A stretch of DNA of 64,000 bases. Origin: Dyadobacter luticola. GTDB lineage: Bacteria > Bacteroidota > Bacteroidia > Cytophagales > Spirosomataceae. A program made the translations under genes and the position numbers. Positions 8,958 to 17,428 of this stretch are shown piece after piece. The number at the start of each line of letters is the position of its first letter. Within the stretch, counting starts at the first letter, position 1. Below the pieces are notes generated by a model that had not been told where the DNA came from, ran no database searches, and saw nothing but the letters and a program-made list of their open reading frames with translations. The stretch covers positions 1,426,001-1,490,000 of the forward strand of contig NZ_VCEJ01000004.1 of NCBI RefSeq assembly GCF_005860805.1, written 5' to 3'.

Positions 8958-10739
8958 CTAAACCTCTTCCGCAATCAACTGCTTCTCATATAACTCCTTA
9001 TAAGCACCATTCGCAGCCATCAATTCGGCGTGGGTACCTAGTTCGACGATTTTGCCTTCGTCGAGGACGACGATGCGGTCGGCGAGTTTGGCGGAGGAGA
9101 CGCGGTGGGAGATGATCACGGAGGTGCGTTGGTCCATGATGCGCTTCATATTGTTGAGGATGATGTTTTCGGTGTTGGTATCGACGGCGGAGAGGCAATC
9201 GTCCAATACAAGAATTTTGGGGTCCCTGGCAATGGCGCGGGCGATGGATAGTCTTTGTTTCTGGCCTCCCGACAACGTGATGCCTCTTTCTCCCAGCACA
9301 GTGTCATATTGCTGAGGGAAGTCGATAATGTTGTTGTAAAGGTCGGCGTCCTTTACAGCCTGCTCAATGCGGTCGAATGGCATGTCCAGCGTGCCGAAAC
9401 GTACATTGTTTTGAATTGAATCTGAGAAAAGGAACACATCCTGCGGCACATATCCGATCTGGCGGCGGTATGCATGGACGTCGTAATCTTTCATCGGAAT
9501 GTCATCGATCAGGATTTGACCGGCGGTTGGATCGTAGAGCCGACAGAGCAAATGTGCCAAAGTACTTTTGCCTGAGCCGGTTGTTCCTAGAATCGCGACC
9601 GTTTCTCCTGATTTTATTTCCAGATCAAAATTTTCCAGTGCATGGATGCCTGAGTCGGGGTAGACGAATTCTACATTTTTGAATGTGATCTTGCCTTCAA
9701 GCGTTTTTGTAACATTTTTCTCAGAAACCAATGTTGTTTTTTCATTCAAAAACTCATTGATACGGGCTTGTGACGTAGCAGCCCGCTGAATCTGGCTTGT
9801 GGTCCAGCCGAGCGCCATCACGGGCCAGGTCAGGATATTGACATATAAAATGAACTCGGTAATGTTTCCGGGCGTAAGGTTACCGCTGATAATTTCCTGC
9901 CCGCCGACATAAATCACGAGAATATTACTGAGACCGATCAGCAACATAATGATCGGATAAAAGAAAGCATCGACTTTGGTGAGTTTCAAAGACCTTACCT
10001 TAAATATTTCCGCCTCTTTCTGGAAATTGGTAAATGAATGTTTTTCTTGCACAAATGACTTGATCACCCTGATCCCCGAAAATGCTTCCTGCACATAAGT
10101 TGACAGGGCGGAAAGTTGCTTCTGGATCTCCTGCGAGCGTTTCATGATCATACTGTTGACCACATATACACTGATTGATAATACAGGCAACGGCAACAAA
10201 ACATAGAATGTCAGCTTGGCGCTGACGGAAATCATGTAGGAAATCACCAGGAAAAAAAGCACGATCAGGTTGATTCCGTACATTAAAGCGGGACCCACGT
10301 AAATCCGTACGTTACTGACATCTTCGGAAATCCGCGCCACCAAGTCCCCTGTACTATGTCTGCGGAAAAAGGAAGCGGGAAGTGTCTGATAATGTTGGTA
10401 AATGTCGTTTTTCAAGGCAAACTCAATGTGCCGGGACATCACAATGATCGTCTGCCGGACCAGGAACAAAAAGATCCCTTTCAGCAGCGCCATCACGAGT
10501 ATCAGCAGTCCGTAAAGCAAAATGCTGAACGCAAAAATGTCATACATTTCGGTTTGCAGGGAAACGCCTTTAAAGAGGTAATAAATGTCCAGTGTTTCGA
10601 TCACCAAATCCAGCGCGTAACGTACCAGCTGGGCCGGGATAATGCCGAAAAGATTGGAAATAACGGTAAAAACGATCCCCAGAATGAGATACCACTTGTA
10701 TTTCCAGAAGTACTTGTTGAGGTACTTTAATGCCTTCAC
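8958..10739 (-). CDS. ABC exporter, fused membrane and ATPase domains (MsbA-like)
   Basis: 593 residues: six membrane helices within about the first 320 residues, then a nucleotide-binding domain. Walker A is GTTGSGKST, the signature is LSGGQKQR, Walker B is ILVLDD followed by a D-loop (SAVD), and the switch is IISHR. It should work as a homodimer exporting a lipid, drug or peptide from the inner membrane; the substrate cannot be told from sequence. It converges on the S24 repressor gene with only 5 bp between the stops, and diverges from nusB. Confidence 0.9.
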   Translation of the reverse strand: MKALKYLNKYFWKYKWYLILGIVFTVISNLFGIIPAQLVRYALDLVIETLDIYYLFKGVSLQTEMYDIFAFSILLYGLLILVMALLKGIFLFLVRQTIIVMSRHIEFALKNDIYQHYQTLPASFFRRHSTGDLVARISEDVSNVRIYVGPALMYGINLIVLFFLVISYMISVSAKLTFYVLLPLPVLSISVYVVNSMIMKRSQEIQKQLSALSTYVQEAFSGIRVIKSFVQEKHSFTNFQKEAEIFKVRSLKLTKVDAFFYPIIMLLIGLSNILVIYVGGQEIISGNLTPGNITEFILYVNILTWPVMALGWTTSQIQRAATSQARINEFLNEKTTLVSEKNVTKTLEGKITFKNVEFVYPDSGIHALENFDLEIKSGETVAILGTTGSGKSTLAHLLCRLYDPTAGQILIDDIPMKDYDVHAYRRQIGYVPQDVFLFSDSIQNNVRFGTLDMPFDRIEQAVKDADLYNNIIDFPQQYDTVLGERGITLSGGQKQRLSIARAIARDPKILVLDDCLSAVDTNTENIILNNMKRIMDQRTSVIISHRVSSAKLADRIVVLDEGKIVELGTHAELMAANGAYKELYEKQLIAEEV

Positions 10740-10832
10740 CAGTGAATGTTTTAAGCCGGGAGTGATTGACTATCTAAAGCGAACATCCTATTTCTTCAAA
10801 ACGTTGCAAAATCGAAAGCCGCTATTTCATTT

Positions 10833-10863
10833 TTTCGATTATGAACAAAATAGTCTAATTTTG
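10833..10863 (+). promoter_or_regulatory. Probable promoter of the nusB operon
   Basis: TTTC (10833-10836), a 19-bp spacer and TAATTTTG (10856-10863) fit the Bacteroidota -33 TTTG / -7 TAnnTTTG pattern. The 5' untranslated region to the nusB ATG at 10969 would be about 100 nt. Confidence 0.5.
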
Positions 10864-10968
10864 CGGTCAATTTTAAACAATATTGCGAGGTACACAGAAC
10901 AGCCTTGCCTATATACAGACTCGTTCTTTGATTTACTGTACCTTTTATCAAACTAGTGTTTCCGGCTT

Positions 10969-12135
10969 ATGCTGAATAGAAGATTATTGAGGACAAAAGC
11001 GGTTCAGGCGCTTTATGCAAGACAACTGACAACCGATGCGAACCGGTTACTGGCGCTTGACAACATTGATGAAGCTTTTGCGCCGGATTTGAATTCCATG
11101 GAACCCCAAAACAGGCCAGCGCTGGCGGGGATGAAAAGGTTGGCGGGCATGACGCTGGATGAGCTGATAAAAAACGGCAAACCAAATGAAGATGAGGAGC
11201 TTCCCGACAAAGTAATCCGGGTGGCGACTAGTGCTTTTGAAGCTTTTAAAAGACAGACCGCGGCGGACGGTGAGAAGATGGTAAGGCGCGTTTTGAATGA
11301 AACGGAATCCATTTACTCGGAATTTATAAGAGTGATTTCCATGCTGATAGAAATGTCGCACCAGGCGAAAATCGACAGGGAAAGAAGGTATGATGACCCG
11401 GAATCGCCTTTTCCCAAAGACTCGGGACTCGATACAAACAGGGTTATCAGTGTTTTAATTGCTGATAAAACCCTGGAAGAAGAAATTATCAGAAGCGGCG
11501 TAACCTGGGGGAATGATATGAACCTGATCCGCAAAGTATACCGCGAGGCGCTTCGTAAGGACAGTGAATATGAAGCTTATTGCAAACAGGCGTCCCACTC
11601 TCCGGAAGAAGACCAGGCGATTGTCCAGCACATTTTAAGACAGATTATCCTGAAACATGAGGTTCCGCTGGACTATTTCGAGCAGCGCGACCTTTACTGG
11701 GCCGACCACAGCGAGCTGATCAGGAGCCTGGCTATCAAAACATTAAAATCCGCAGATCATAGCCATACATTCCAACTGGCGCCTTTGACAAAAGACTGGG
11801 AAGAGGATCGTGCCTTTGTGGAAGAGCTTTGCCGGATCGTGGTGGCAGAGGGTGATCAATACGATGTATACCTGGACGAGCAACTGAAAAACTGGGAGCT
11901 GGAAAGGGTAGCTTTGGTGGATTTGATCATTTTAAAAACAGCATTGGCCGAACTGATACATTTTCCGGGCATACCTGTAAAAGTGACGATCAACGAGTTT
12001 ATTGAAATAGCAAAAAGGTACAGTACCCCAAAAAGTGGTAAGTTTGTAAATGGCGTCCTGGACGTTCTTTCTGTCAAACTGGCCAAGGAAGGCATCATTA
12101 GAAAAAGTGGCCGGGGGTTAATTGACAATAAATAA
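10969..12135 (+). CDS. nusB: Transcription antitermination protein NusB (long form)
   Basis: 388 residues. The start MLNRRLLRTKAVQALYA is the typical NusB N-terminus, and the last 130 residues hold the helical NusB fold (DQYDVYLDEQLKNWELERVALVDLIILKTALAELIHFPGIPVKVTINEFIEIAKRYS). NusB binds boxA RNA with NusE (S10) and promotes rRNA antitermination. Most bacterial NusB proteins are about 140 residues; the extra central part here is usual for Bacteroidota. It heads a same-strand run with ytxH-like, DUF1573, yajC, ybbR-like and coaE genes. Confidence 0.9.
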   Translation: MLNRRLLRTKAVQALYARQLTTDANRLLALDNIDEAFAPDLNSMEPQNRPALAGMKRLAGMTLDELIKNGKPNEDEELPDKVIRVATSAFEAFKRQTAADGEKMVRRVLNETESIYSEFIRVISMLIEMSHQAKIDRERRYDDPESPFPKDSGLDTNRVISVLIADKTLEEEIIRSGVTWGNDMNLIRKVYREALRKDSEYEAYCKQASHSPEEDQAIVQHILRQIILKHEVPLDYFEQRDLYWADHSELIRSLAIKTLKSADHSHTFQLAPLTKDWEEDRAFVEELCRIVVAEGDQYDVYLDEQLKNWELERVALVDLIILKTALAELIHFPGIPVKVTINEFIEIAKRYSTPKSGKFVNGVLDVLSVKLAKEGIIRKSGRGLIDNK

Positions 12136-12236
12136 TAAAGCCCGAAGCAACCGTTTTACAATGGAATAGTTTTTGGGATAATGCCAGATAACGGACATGC
12201 CTAAGGCCTTTGCCGCGGCAAAAACTTAAAGAAATC

Positions 12237-12539
12237 ATGAGTAAAACCAGTAATAGTTTAATCGCTTTCCTGACGGGGTGTGTAACGGGTGCAGCATTGG
12301 GTGTTTTATATGCTCCCGACAAAGGCGAAGTGTTACGCACGCAGCTGACCTACAGGTTGTCTAAATACCGGGAAAAATTGCAGGAGGTGGTTCAGGACCT
12401 TGTAGACAAAAAAGACCAGCCCGATAATTTTTCGAGAAGCGAAGGTGAGAGGGTTGTGAATGATGCACGCGAAAAAGCTGAAAAGCTGTTGGAAGACGTG
12501 GACAGGCTCATGGCTCAGATCAAAGGGCAAGCCAGTTAA
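12237..12539 (+). CDS. YtxH-domain small membrane protein
   Basis: 100 residues from the ATG at 12237 (MSKTSNSLIAFLTG); an upstream in-frame ATG at 12210 gives an unlikely charged extension. One N-terminal membrane segment (about 6-24) rich in Gly/Ala is followed by LYAPDKGEVLR, the hallmark of the YtxH family, then a long charged helix. The function of the family is not established, though stress links have been reported. It lies only 9 bp ahead of the DUF1573 lipoprotein, so the two are probably co-transcribed. Confidence 0.8.
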   Translation: MSKTSNSLIAFLTGCVTGAALGVLYAPDKGEVLRTQLTYRLSKYREKLQEVVQDLVDKKDQPDNFSRSEGERVVNDAREKAEKLLEDVDRLMAQIKGQAS

Positions 12540-12548
12540 GCAACCAAC

Positions 12549-12989
12549 ATGATGAAACTCAGATCCATTTTGATGCTATTGGGGATTGCACTGGCATTTT
12601 CCAATTGTTCGAAAGAGAGAAAGGACGAACAAAAACAGGCGGATGCAAAAATGCCTGTTTTTGCTTTAATTGATAGTGCTTCCTACGATTTCGGAACAAT
12701 CCAGGAAGGGGCTGTTGTGGAGCACGATTTCAAATTCCGCAACGACGGCGAATATCCGTTGATCCTCAATAATATTACATCTTCCTGCGGCTGTACCACG
12801 CCCGAGTGGCCTAAGGAGCCGATCGGTCCGAAACAGACTTCAAGCATTAAAGTGCGTTTTGACAGCAAAAATAAATCGGGCCCGCAGGTGAAAACCATCA
12901 CGGTTTATGCCAATACCGAGCCTGCCTACTCAGAATTAAGACTTCGCGGCATTGTGAATGCGGTTCCCAAGCACGAAACAAAAAACTAA
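12549..12989 (+). CDS. DUF1573 lipoprotein
   Basis: 146 residues. A lipoprotein signal ends at SNC (Cys20). The mature part is one DUF1573 Ig-like domain: YDFGTIQEGAVVEHDFKF, then the conserved SSCGCTTPEWP, then IKVRFDSKNKSG and TITVYAN. DUF1573 proteins are abundant envelope proteins of Bacteroidota without a defined role. The ATG at 12552 one codon later is an equally possible start. The gene sits inside the nusB-coaE run. Confidence 0.85.
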   Translation: MMKLRSILMLLGIALAFSNCSKERKDEQKQADAKMPVFALIDSASYDFGTIQEGAVVEHDFKFRNDGEYPLILNNITSSCGCTTPEWPKEPIGPKQTSSIKVRFDSKNKSGPQVKTITVYANTEPAYSELRLRGIVNAVPKHETKN

Positions 12990-13010
12990 CTTACTAATCC
13001 ATCTATTACA

Positions 13011-13316
13011 ATGACATTCTCTCTATTAGCACAAGCAGCAGCAGGCGGTTCGCAAGCCATGATCTACCAGGTAATTATGTGGGTAGGTATCATTGGCGTA
13101 TTTTATTTTTTCATGATCCGTCCGCAGCAGAAGAAGCAGAAGGAGCAAAAAGAGCTTCTTACTAACTTGAAAAAAGGTGATCAGGTTGTGACGATTGGCG
13201 GTATTCACGCCAGGATTTACACCGTTGAAGAAACAACAATTACACTGGAACTGGATAAAGGTGTTAAACTAACTGTTGATAAATCTGCCGTTTCGCGCAC
13301 GATAGCAGCAGCCTAA
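13011..13316 (+). CDS. yajC: Preprotein translocase subunit YajC
   Basis: 101 residues with one N-terminal membrane helix (about 17-38) followed by the family motif FFMIRPQQKKQKEQKE and a small beta-rich cytosolic domain (GDQVVTIGGIHARI). YajC is an accessory subunit of the SecDF-YajC complex that supports protein export. It lies 21 bp after the DUF1573 gene and 19 bp before the YbbR-like gene, so it is probably in one transcript with them. Confidence 0.92.
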   Translation: MTFSLLAQAAAGGSQAMIYQVIMWVGIIGVFYFFMIRPQQKKQKEQKELLTNLKKGDQVVTIGGIHARIYTVEETTITLELDKGVKLTVDKSAVSRTIAAA

Positions 13317-13335
13317 TAAAATTTCAATTTTTGTC

Positions 13336-14028
13336 GTGAGTTACGTTCCACCAAACCAAAACAGAATCAAAACTTTCCTGGGCTGCCTGCTGGCCGCATC
13401 TTTCTTTTGGTTAATGAATGTGCTGAACAAGGATAATTATTCACTAAAACTGAATTATCCGCTGTCCATCGAATACGATAACTCGGCATTTGTTTCCATG
13501 AAGCCGCTTCCGCGGCAAATTTCGGTGAATGTTTCGGGCGATGGTTGGAGCCTGCTTCAAAAATCGTGGCTGAATTTCAATGCTAACCCGGTTGTATACA
13601 GAGTTCAGAATCCCAATAAAGCAAGTGTCATTAATTCGACGGCGCTGGCAGACCAGGTGAATGAAATGTTCCCGAACCTGCGCGTCAACTATGTCGTCGC
13701 GGATACATTTGAGCTGAATTTTGAGCCCAAAATCCGGAAAATTATTCCGATTCGGGTGGATAGTGCGAATATTAACATTCGCGAAGGATATGTGATATCC
13801 AGTTTCATCAATGTTTCTCCCAGTCTGATTTCCGTCGACGGGCCGGTTTCATTGGTGAAGCTTTATCCCGATACCATCCATGTGTCGGTTCCAACTCCAA
13901 AAATTCAGAATAACTACGACGAAAGCCTGCCGATCCCGCTGCCGGTATCCCCGCTTGTGGAAGTAAGTCACCGGGATGTTTTCATCAGTTTCGAGGTGGC
14001 ACAATATCTTCAGGCACCGCCCTTGTAA
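13336..14028 (+). CDS. YbbR-like (CdaR-type) domain protein
   Basis: 230 residues starting at a GTG (13336); no in-frame ATG lies between the preceding stop and this codon, and the next ATG would delete most of the membrane anchor. One N-terminal membrane helix (about 13-27) is followed by YbbR-type repeats (PLSIEYDN...PRQISVNVSG; RKIIPIRVDSANINIREGYVISSF; SLISVDGPVSLV). In Firmicutes YbbR/CdaR regulates the diadenylate cyclase CdaA, but no such gene is adjacent here. In Bacteroidota this gene is commonly placed between yajC and coaE, as seen here. Confidence 0.78.
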   Translation: MSYVPPNQNRIKTFLGCLLAASFFWLMNVLNKDNYSLKLNYPLSIEYDNSAFVSMKPLPRQISVNVSGDGWSLLQKSWLNFNANPVVYRVQNPNKASVINSTALADQVNEMFPNLRVNYVVADTFELNFEPKIRKIIPIRVDSANINIREGYVISSFINVSPSLISVDGPVSLVKLYPDTIHVSVPTPKIQNNYDESLPIPLPVSPLVEVSHRDVFISFEVAQYLQAPPL

Positions 14029-14045
14029 TGTAAATCCTTCATTTT

Positions 14046-14660
14046 ATGGTTAGGTCAAAGCCTCTTCAAATTGGTGTTACCGGTGGAATTGGTTCTGGGA
14101 AATCTATGGTTTGCCAGTTATTTGCGTGTCTGGATATTCCTGTTTACCAAGCCGACAGCCGGGCCAAGTGGCTGAGTAACTATCATGTTGAGGTTAGAAG
14201 GCAAATTGTTGAATTGCTTGGGCCTCAGGCATATAATGACCAAGGTTTGTACGATACGACTTATGTGGCGTCGCAGGTTTTTCAGAATGAAACATTACTA
14301 AAACAGCTCAACGCAATTATACACCCAGCCGTGATGCGCGATACCAATGAATGGGTTGAGCGAAATGCTACGTCGCCTTATGTGGTAAAAGAAGCGGCGA
14401 TTATGAATGCAGCGGGACAGGGCAATTCTCTGGATTATGTAGTGGTGGTCGATGCACCGGTAGAGCTGCGGGTGCAGCGAATTTTACAAAGAGACCGGCG
14501 CACCGAGCAGGAAATCAGGGCAATCATCACCAGGCAGGTGTCAGATGAATCGAGGCGGGGAATTGCTGATTTTGTGATAACTAACGACGAGTCTTCCCGG
14601 CTGATCCCGCAGGTACTTGACCTGCATCAGATTTTTCTTGGTAAAAGAAAGGTTGTTTAG
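14046..14660 (+). CDS. coaE: Dephospho-CoA kinase
   Basis: 204 residues. The P-loop GVTGGIGSGKS is at residues about 9-19, followed by the family's DIPVYQADSRAKWL (metal/substrate Asp) and later VVVVDAPVELRVQRILQRDRRTEQEI (lid region). It catalyses the last step of coenzyme A synthesis, phosphorylating dephospho-CoA with ATP. It is last in the nusB run. Its TAG stop overlaps the TAA stop of the convergent dnaX gene. Confidence 0.93.
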   Translation: MVRSKPLQIGVTGGIGSGKSMVCQLFACLDIPVYQADSRAKWLSNYHVEVRRQIVELLGPQAYNDQGLYDTTYVASQVFQNETLLKQLNAIIHPAVMRDTNEWVERNATSPYVVKEAAIMNAAGQGNSLDYVVVVDAPVELRVQRILQRDRRTEQEIRAIITRQVSDESRRGIADFVITNDESSRLIPQVLDLHQIFLGKRKVV

Positions 14661-16414
14661 AAATCAACATCCAGCCCTAAAGCCTGCTTTAATTCCAGCA
14701 GGTAAGGGTTTTTCTCAGCCATATAATTGAATTTTTCAGCCGGTGTGTAGGGTAACCGATTTACTTCCTGAGGCGCCACCCTTGGGTTAATGTCAAGCTT
14801 TGGCGCATTAATACGGCTTTTCAGGTAACCCAATAAATCATACCTCACATTTTGAATCGCTTCCTGCTGATGTGTATTGTCCAGCGCGATTTCAATTGTC
14901 AAACCGTCGAGTTTGATTTCCCTTCTCAGTGAAATCTCCTCAGTCGTGGAGTTGCCTGCCTGCTTCCGTTTTTCTGCGAAATCGTACCAATGTTTTTGCA
15001 ATACTTCAAAAGACAGTTCCTCTTTTCTTACACCATTCGTGAAATTTTGTGCGTTTTCCTGAGTTTCGGAAACGGCTGTTTCCTTCCTTTCCGGAGTTGA
15101 AATAGCAGGTGCTGCATTTAAGGAAATGGTTGTCCTCAGCCTTGAAGAGGCAGGTGGCTGTATAGCAGCAGTTGGCGCCGCGCTCTCGTTTCCGTTTTGA
15201 ATGTTCGGAGCAGCGCCGTTTTCAGGGATAGTAGGAGTTACTGTGTTAGGCTGGGGTTCAGGCTCAACTTTTTTTTTTGCCGTTTCATCAACGGCGGCAA
15301 GTGAATCGAGCTGTAAAATCTGCGGGAGACTGGCCAATTTCATGAGGCAAAGCTCAACATGCAGCCGCTGATTCTTGGCCGATTTATAATTGATATCACA
15401 TTGCCCGGTAATGCTAAGCGCCGAGAGCAAAAAGCTCATGTCCGCCATCGCGGACTGCTCCTGGTACTTTCTTTCCGCGGATTCCGAAACCTGCAAAAGT
15501 GAAATCGTGGCAGGATCTTTCCCCACCAGCAAATTTCTGAAATGTTCCAGCAAGCCGACTACAAACAAATGTCCGTCAAAACCTTTTCGCAGAATTTCGT
15601 CAAATAAAACCAGCGATTTGGCAATGCTGCCGGAAGTAAGGGCGTCGGTGATTTTGAAGTAATAATCGTAGTCCAGAATGTGCAGGTTTTCCAGGACGGC
15701 CCCGTAAGTCAGCTGGTTATCTGTTGAAAATGTTACGTTCAAATCGAACATGGAGAGCGCATCACGGAGACCGCCATCCGCTTTTTGTCCGATCAGTTCC
15801 AACGCTTCTTTTTCAGCTGTGATGCCTTCTTTTCTGGCAATATCAGCTAAGTGATAAGCGATATCCCGCGACTGAATTCTGTTGAAATCAAAAATCTGGC
15901 AGCGCGAAAGAATGGTCGGCAGGATCTTGTGCTTTTCAGTCGTAGCAAGGATGAAAATAGCGTAGCTCGGTGGCTCCTCCAACGTCTTCAAAAAAGCATT
16001 GAAAGCCGCCTGTGACAGCATGTGCACCTCGTCAATAATGTAGATCTTATAGTTGCCGGTCTGGGGAGGATAACGCACCTGATCGATCAGGTTACGGATA
16101 TCCTCCACGGAGTTGTTAGAGGCAGCATCCAGCTCGTGAATGTTGAAGGAGGCATTGTTCTGGAAGCTCACGCAGGACTCGCATTCGCCGCACGCTTCTA
16201 CGTCATCTCCCAGGTTTTGGCAGTTGATTGTTTTGGCCAGAATCCGCGCGCAGGTCGTTTTTCCAACCCCTCTCGGCCCGCAGAAAAGGAAAGCCTGAGC
16301 GAGGTGATTGGTACGGATTGCGTTTTTTAATGTGGTAGTGATGTGCGACTGTCCAACGACGGAGTCAAAGGTAACCGGGCGGTATTTTCTGGCTGAAACA
16401 ACGAAATGATCCAT
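14657..16414 (-). CDS. dnaX: DNA polymerase III gamma/tau subunit
   Basis: 585 residues from the ATG at 16414 (MDHFVVSARKYRP); the in-frame ATG at 16447 adds an atypical 11 residues. The AAA+ clamp-loader part has FCGPRGVGKTT (Walker A), the zinc motif C-x9-C-x2-C-x2-C (CQNLGDDVEACGECESC), IDEVHMLS (Walker B) and the SRC sensor. After domain III comes a Pro/Asn/Ala-rich linker, then a tau-type C-terminal domain. Directly at the start of the linker is KKK, encoded by an A10 run (residues 379-382) preceded by a hairpin. Slippage there would give a short gamma of about 383 residues. It builds the clamp loader and couples it to the polymerase. Confidence 0.93.
   Translation of the reverse strand: MDHFVVSARKYRPVTFDSVVGQSHITTTLKNAIRTNHLAQAFLFCGPRGVGKTTCARILAKTINCQNLGDDVEACGECESCVSFQNNASFNIHELDAASNNSVEDIRNLIDQVRYPPQTGNYKIYIIDEVHMLSQAAFNAFLKTLEEPPSYAIFILATTEKHKILPTILSRCQIFDFNRIQSRDIAYHLADIARKEGITAEKEALELIGQKADGGLRDALSMFDLNVTFSTDNQLTYGAVLENLHILDYDYYFKITDALTSGSIAKSLVLFDEILRKGFDGHLFVVGLLEHFRNLLVGKDPATISLLQVSESAERKYQEQSAMADMSFLLSALSITGQCDINYKSAKNQRLHVELCLMKLASLPQILQLDSLAAVDETAKKKVEPEPQPNTVTPTIPENGAAPNIQNGNESAAPTAAIQPPASSRLRTTISLNAAPAISTPERKETAVSETQENAQNFTNGVRKEELSFEVLQKHWYDFAEKRKQAGNSTTEEISLRREIKLDGLTIEIALDNTHQQEAIQNVRYDLLGYLKSRINAPKLDINPRVAPQEVNRLPYTPAEKFNYMAEKNPYLLELKQALGLDVDF
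15269..15295 (-). promoter_or_regulatory. Hairpin plus A10 slippery site inside dnaX (probable gamma/tau switch)
   Basis: On the dnaX strand GCCGTT-GATGA-AACGGC (15295-15279, perfect 6-bp stem, 5-nt loop) runs straight into ten A residues (15278-15269). In the main frame they read GCA AAA AAA AAA GTT. A -1 shift, or one extra A in the mRNA, gives AGT TGA, an immediate stop; losing one A gives a stop about ten codons later. This mirrors dnaX genes known to make gamma by slippage on A-runs. Confidence 0.75.
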
Positions 16415-16452
16415 GATGCAAGATACTTCCGTGCACTGGATTTTCAAAGCTG

Positions 16453-17286
16453 CTATCTGGTGACGAGCGGGTAAACGCGGACGTAGTCCACCTCCATTTT
16501 TTGTGGGAAAATGCTGTCATCCAGGCCTTTTTGTCCACCCCAGTTTCCACCTACAGCAATGTTTAAAATCAAATGAAAAGGTTTGTCAAAAGGCCATTCC
16601 GCCCACTGGTAACCCGGCTGTTTTTCGAACTTGAAATAGGCATTTCCATCGACCAAAATCGTAACCGTCTCGGGCGTCCACTCGCAGGAATAGACGTGAA
16701 ATGCGGTGGAAGCATTTGTAACCAGCACATTATTGCCTTTATTGGTATGGATCACGTGGTTGAAAGCTTTGGTATGAATGTTACCATGCACCCGGTCCTG
16801 ATCAAACCCGACGTGTTCCATAATGTCAATCTCGCCATTATCAGGCCAGCCGTGATTGCCATAATTATTTTCGCTGAACAACATCCAGATGGCCGGCCAC
16901 GTGCCCAAACCAGTCGGCAGCTTCGCCCGAATCTCAAACTTCCCATACAGGAAATCCCCTTTCCCTTTCGTAACCAGCCGCGCCGAGCTGTAATTCTGCT
17001 TTCCGGACTTTTCCTTGATGACCGTAATGATCAGATTACCATTCTCAACCTGCGCATTCTCAATCTTATCCGTATAATTTTCCAGCTCATTATTCCCCCA
17101 GCCATCGTCTCCGAGCGCATAGCCCCACTTGGTAGCATCAGGTTTGCCGGAGTAGTTGAATTCGTCCTGCCAGGAAGGCGTGGCTGCGAATTCGTAAACG
17201 GAAGATTTTGGGGTTTGAATGGATTGGGAACAGCCTGTAAGAATACTTACGCATGTTAGCAAGAATGCCAGTAATAGACGATCCAT
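16453..17286 (-). CDS. Glycoside hydrolase family 16 beta-glucanase, lipoprotein
   Basis: 277 residues. A lipoprotein signal peptide ends in LTGC (Cys19). The GH16 catalytic motif GEIDIMEH is complete: nucleophile Glu152, Asp154 and acid/base Glu157. WQDEFNYSG near the N-terminus and the final VDYVRVYPL are typical of laminarinase-like GH16 enzymes, which cut beta-1,3 or mixed-linkage glucans. Lipid anchoring places it on the envelope, perhaps on the cell surface. It starts 4 bp after the stop of the 45-codon gene and ends 38 bp before dnaX on the same strand. It is not part of a SusCD locus. Confidence 0.9.
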   Translation of the reverse strand: MDRLLLAFLLTCVSILTGCSQSIQTPKSSVYEFAATPSWQDEFNYSGKPDATKWGYALGDDGWGNNELENYTDKIENAQVENGNLIITVIKEKSGKQNYSSARLVTKGKGDFLYGKFEIRAKLPTGLGTWPAIWMLFSENNYGNHGWPDNGEIDIMEHVGFDQDRVHGNIHTKAFNHVIHTNKGNNVLVTNASTAFHVYSCEWTPETVTILVDGNAYFKFEKQPGYQWAEWPFDKPFHLILNIAVGGNWGGQKGLDDSIFPQKMEVDYVRVYPLVTR

Positions 17287-17290
17287 TATT

Positions 17291-17428
17291 TTATCGATTT
17301 GGCTGACGATTGTCGAAAATTTTTGATAAGTCGACCGTTTTTAAGGCTTCATTTAGTTCGTTTACTTTCTTCTGAACAATCTGTTCACCCGTCAATTTTG
17401 GAGCGGTGCTCTTTTTTGATGTTTTCAT
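17291..17428 (-). CDS. Small 45-residue protein, partner of the DUF6934-like gene
   Basis: An open frame from the ATG at 17428 to a TAA at 17291 encodes 45 residues beginning MKTSKKSTAPKLTGEQIVQK and ending in NRQPNR. It is basic and partly helical (QIVQKKVNELNEALKTVDL). Its ATG overlaps the TGA of the upstream gene as ATGA (17428-17425), the classic arrangement for translational coupling, which is the main reason to believe it is real. GH16 begins 4 bp downstream. Function unknown; an antitoxin- or adaptor-like partner is only a guess. Confidence 0.65.
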   Translation of the reverse strand: MKTSKKSTAPKLTGEQIVQKKVNELNEALKTVDLSKIFDNRQPNR

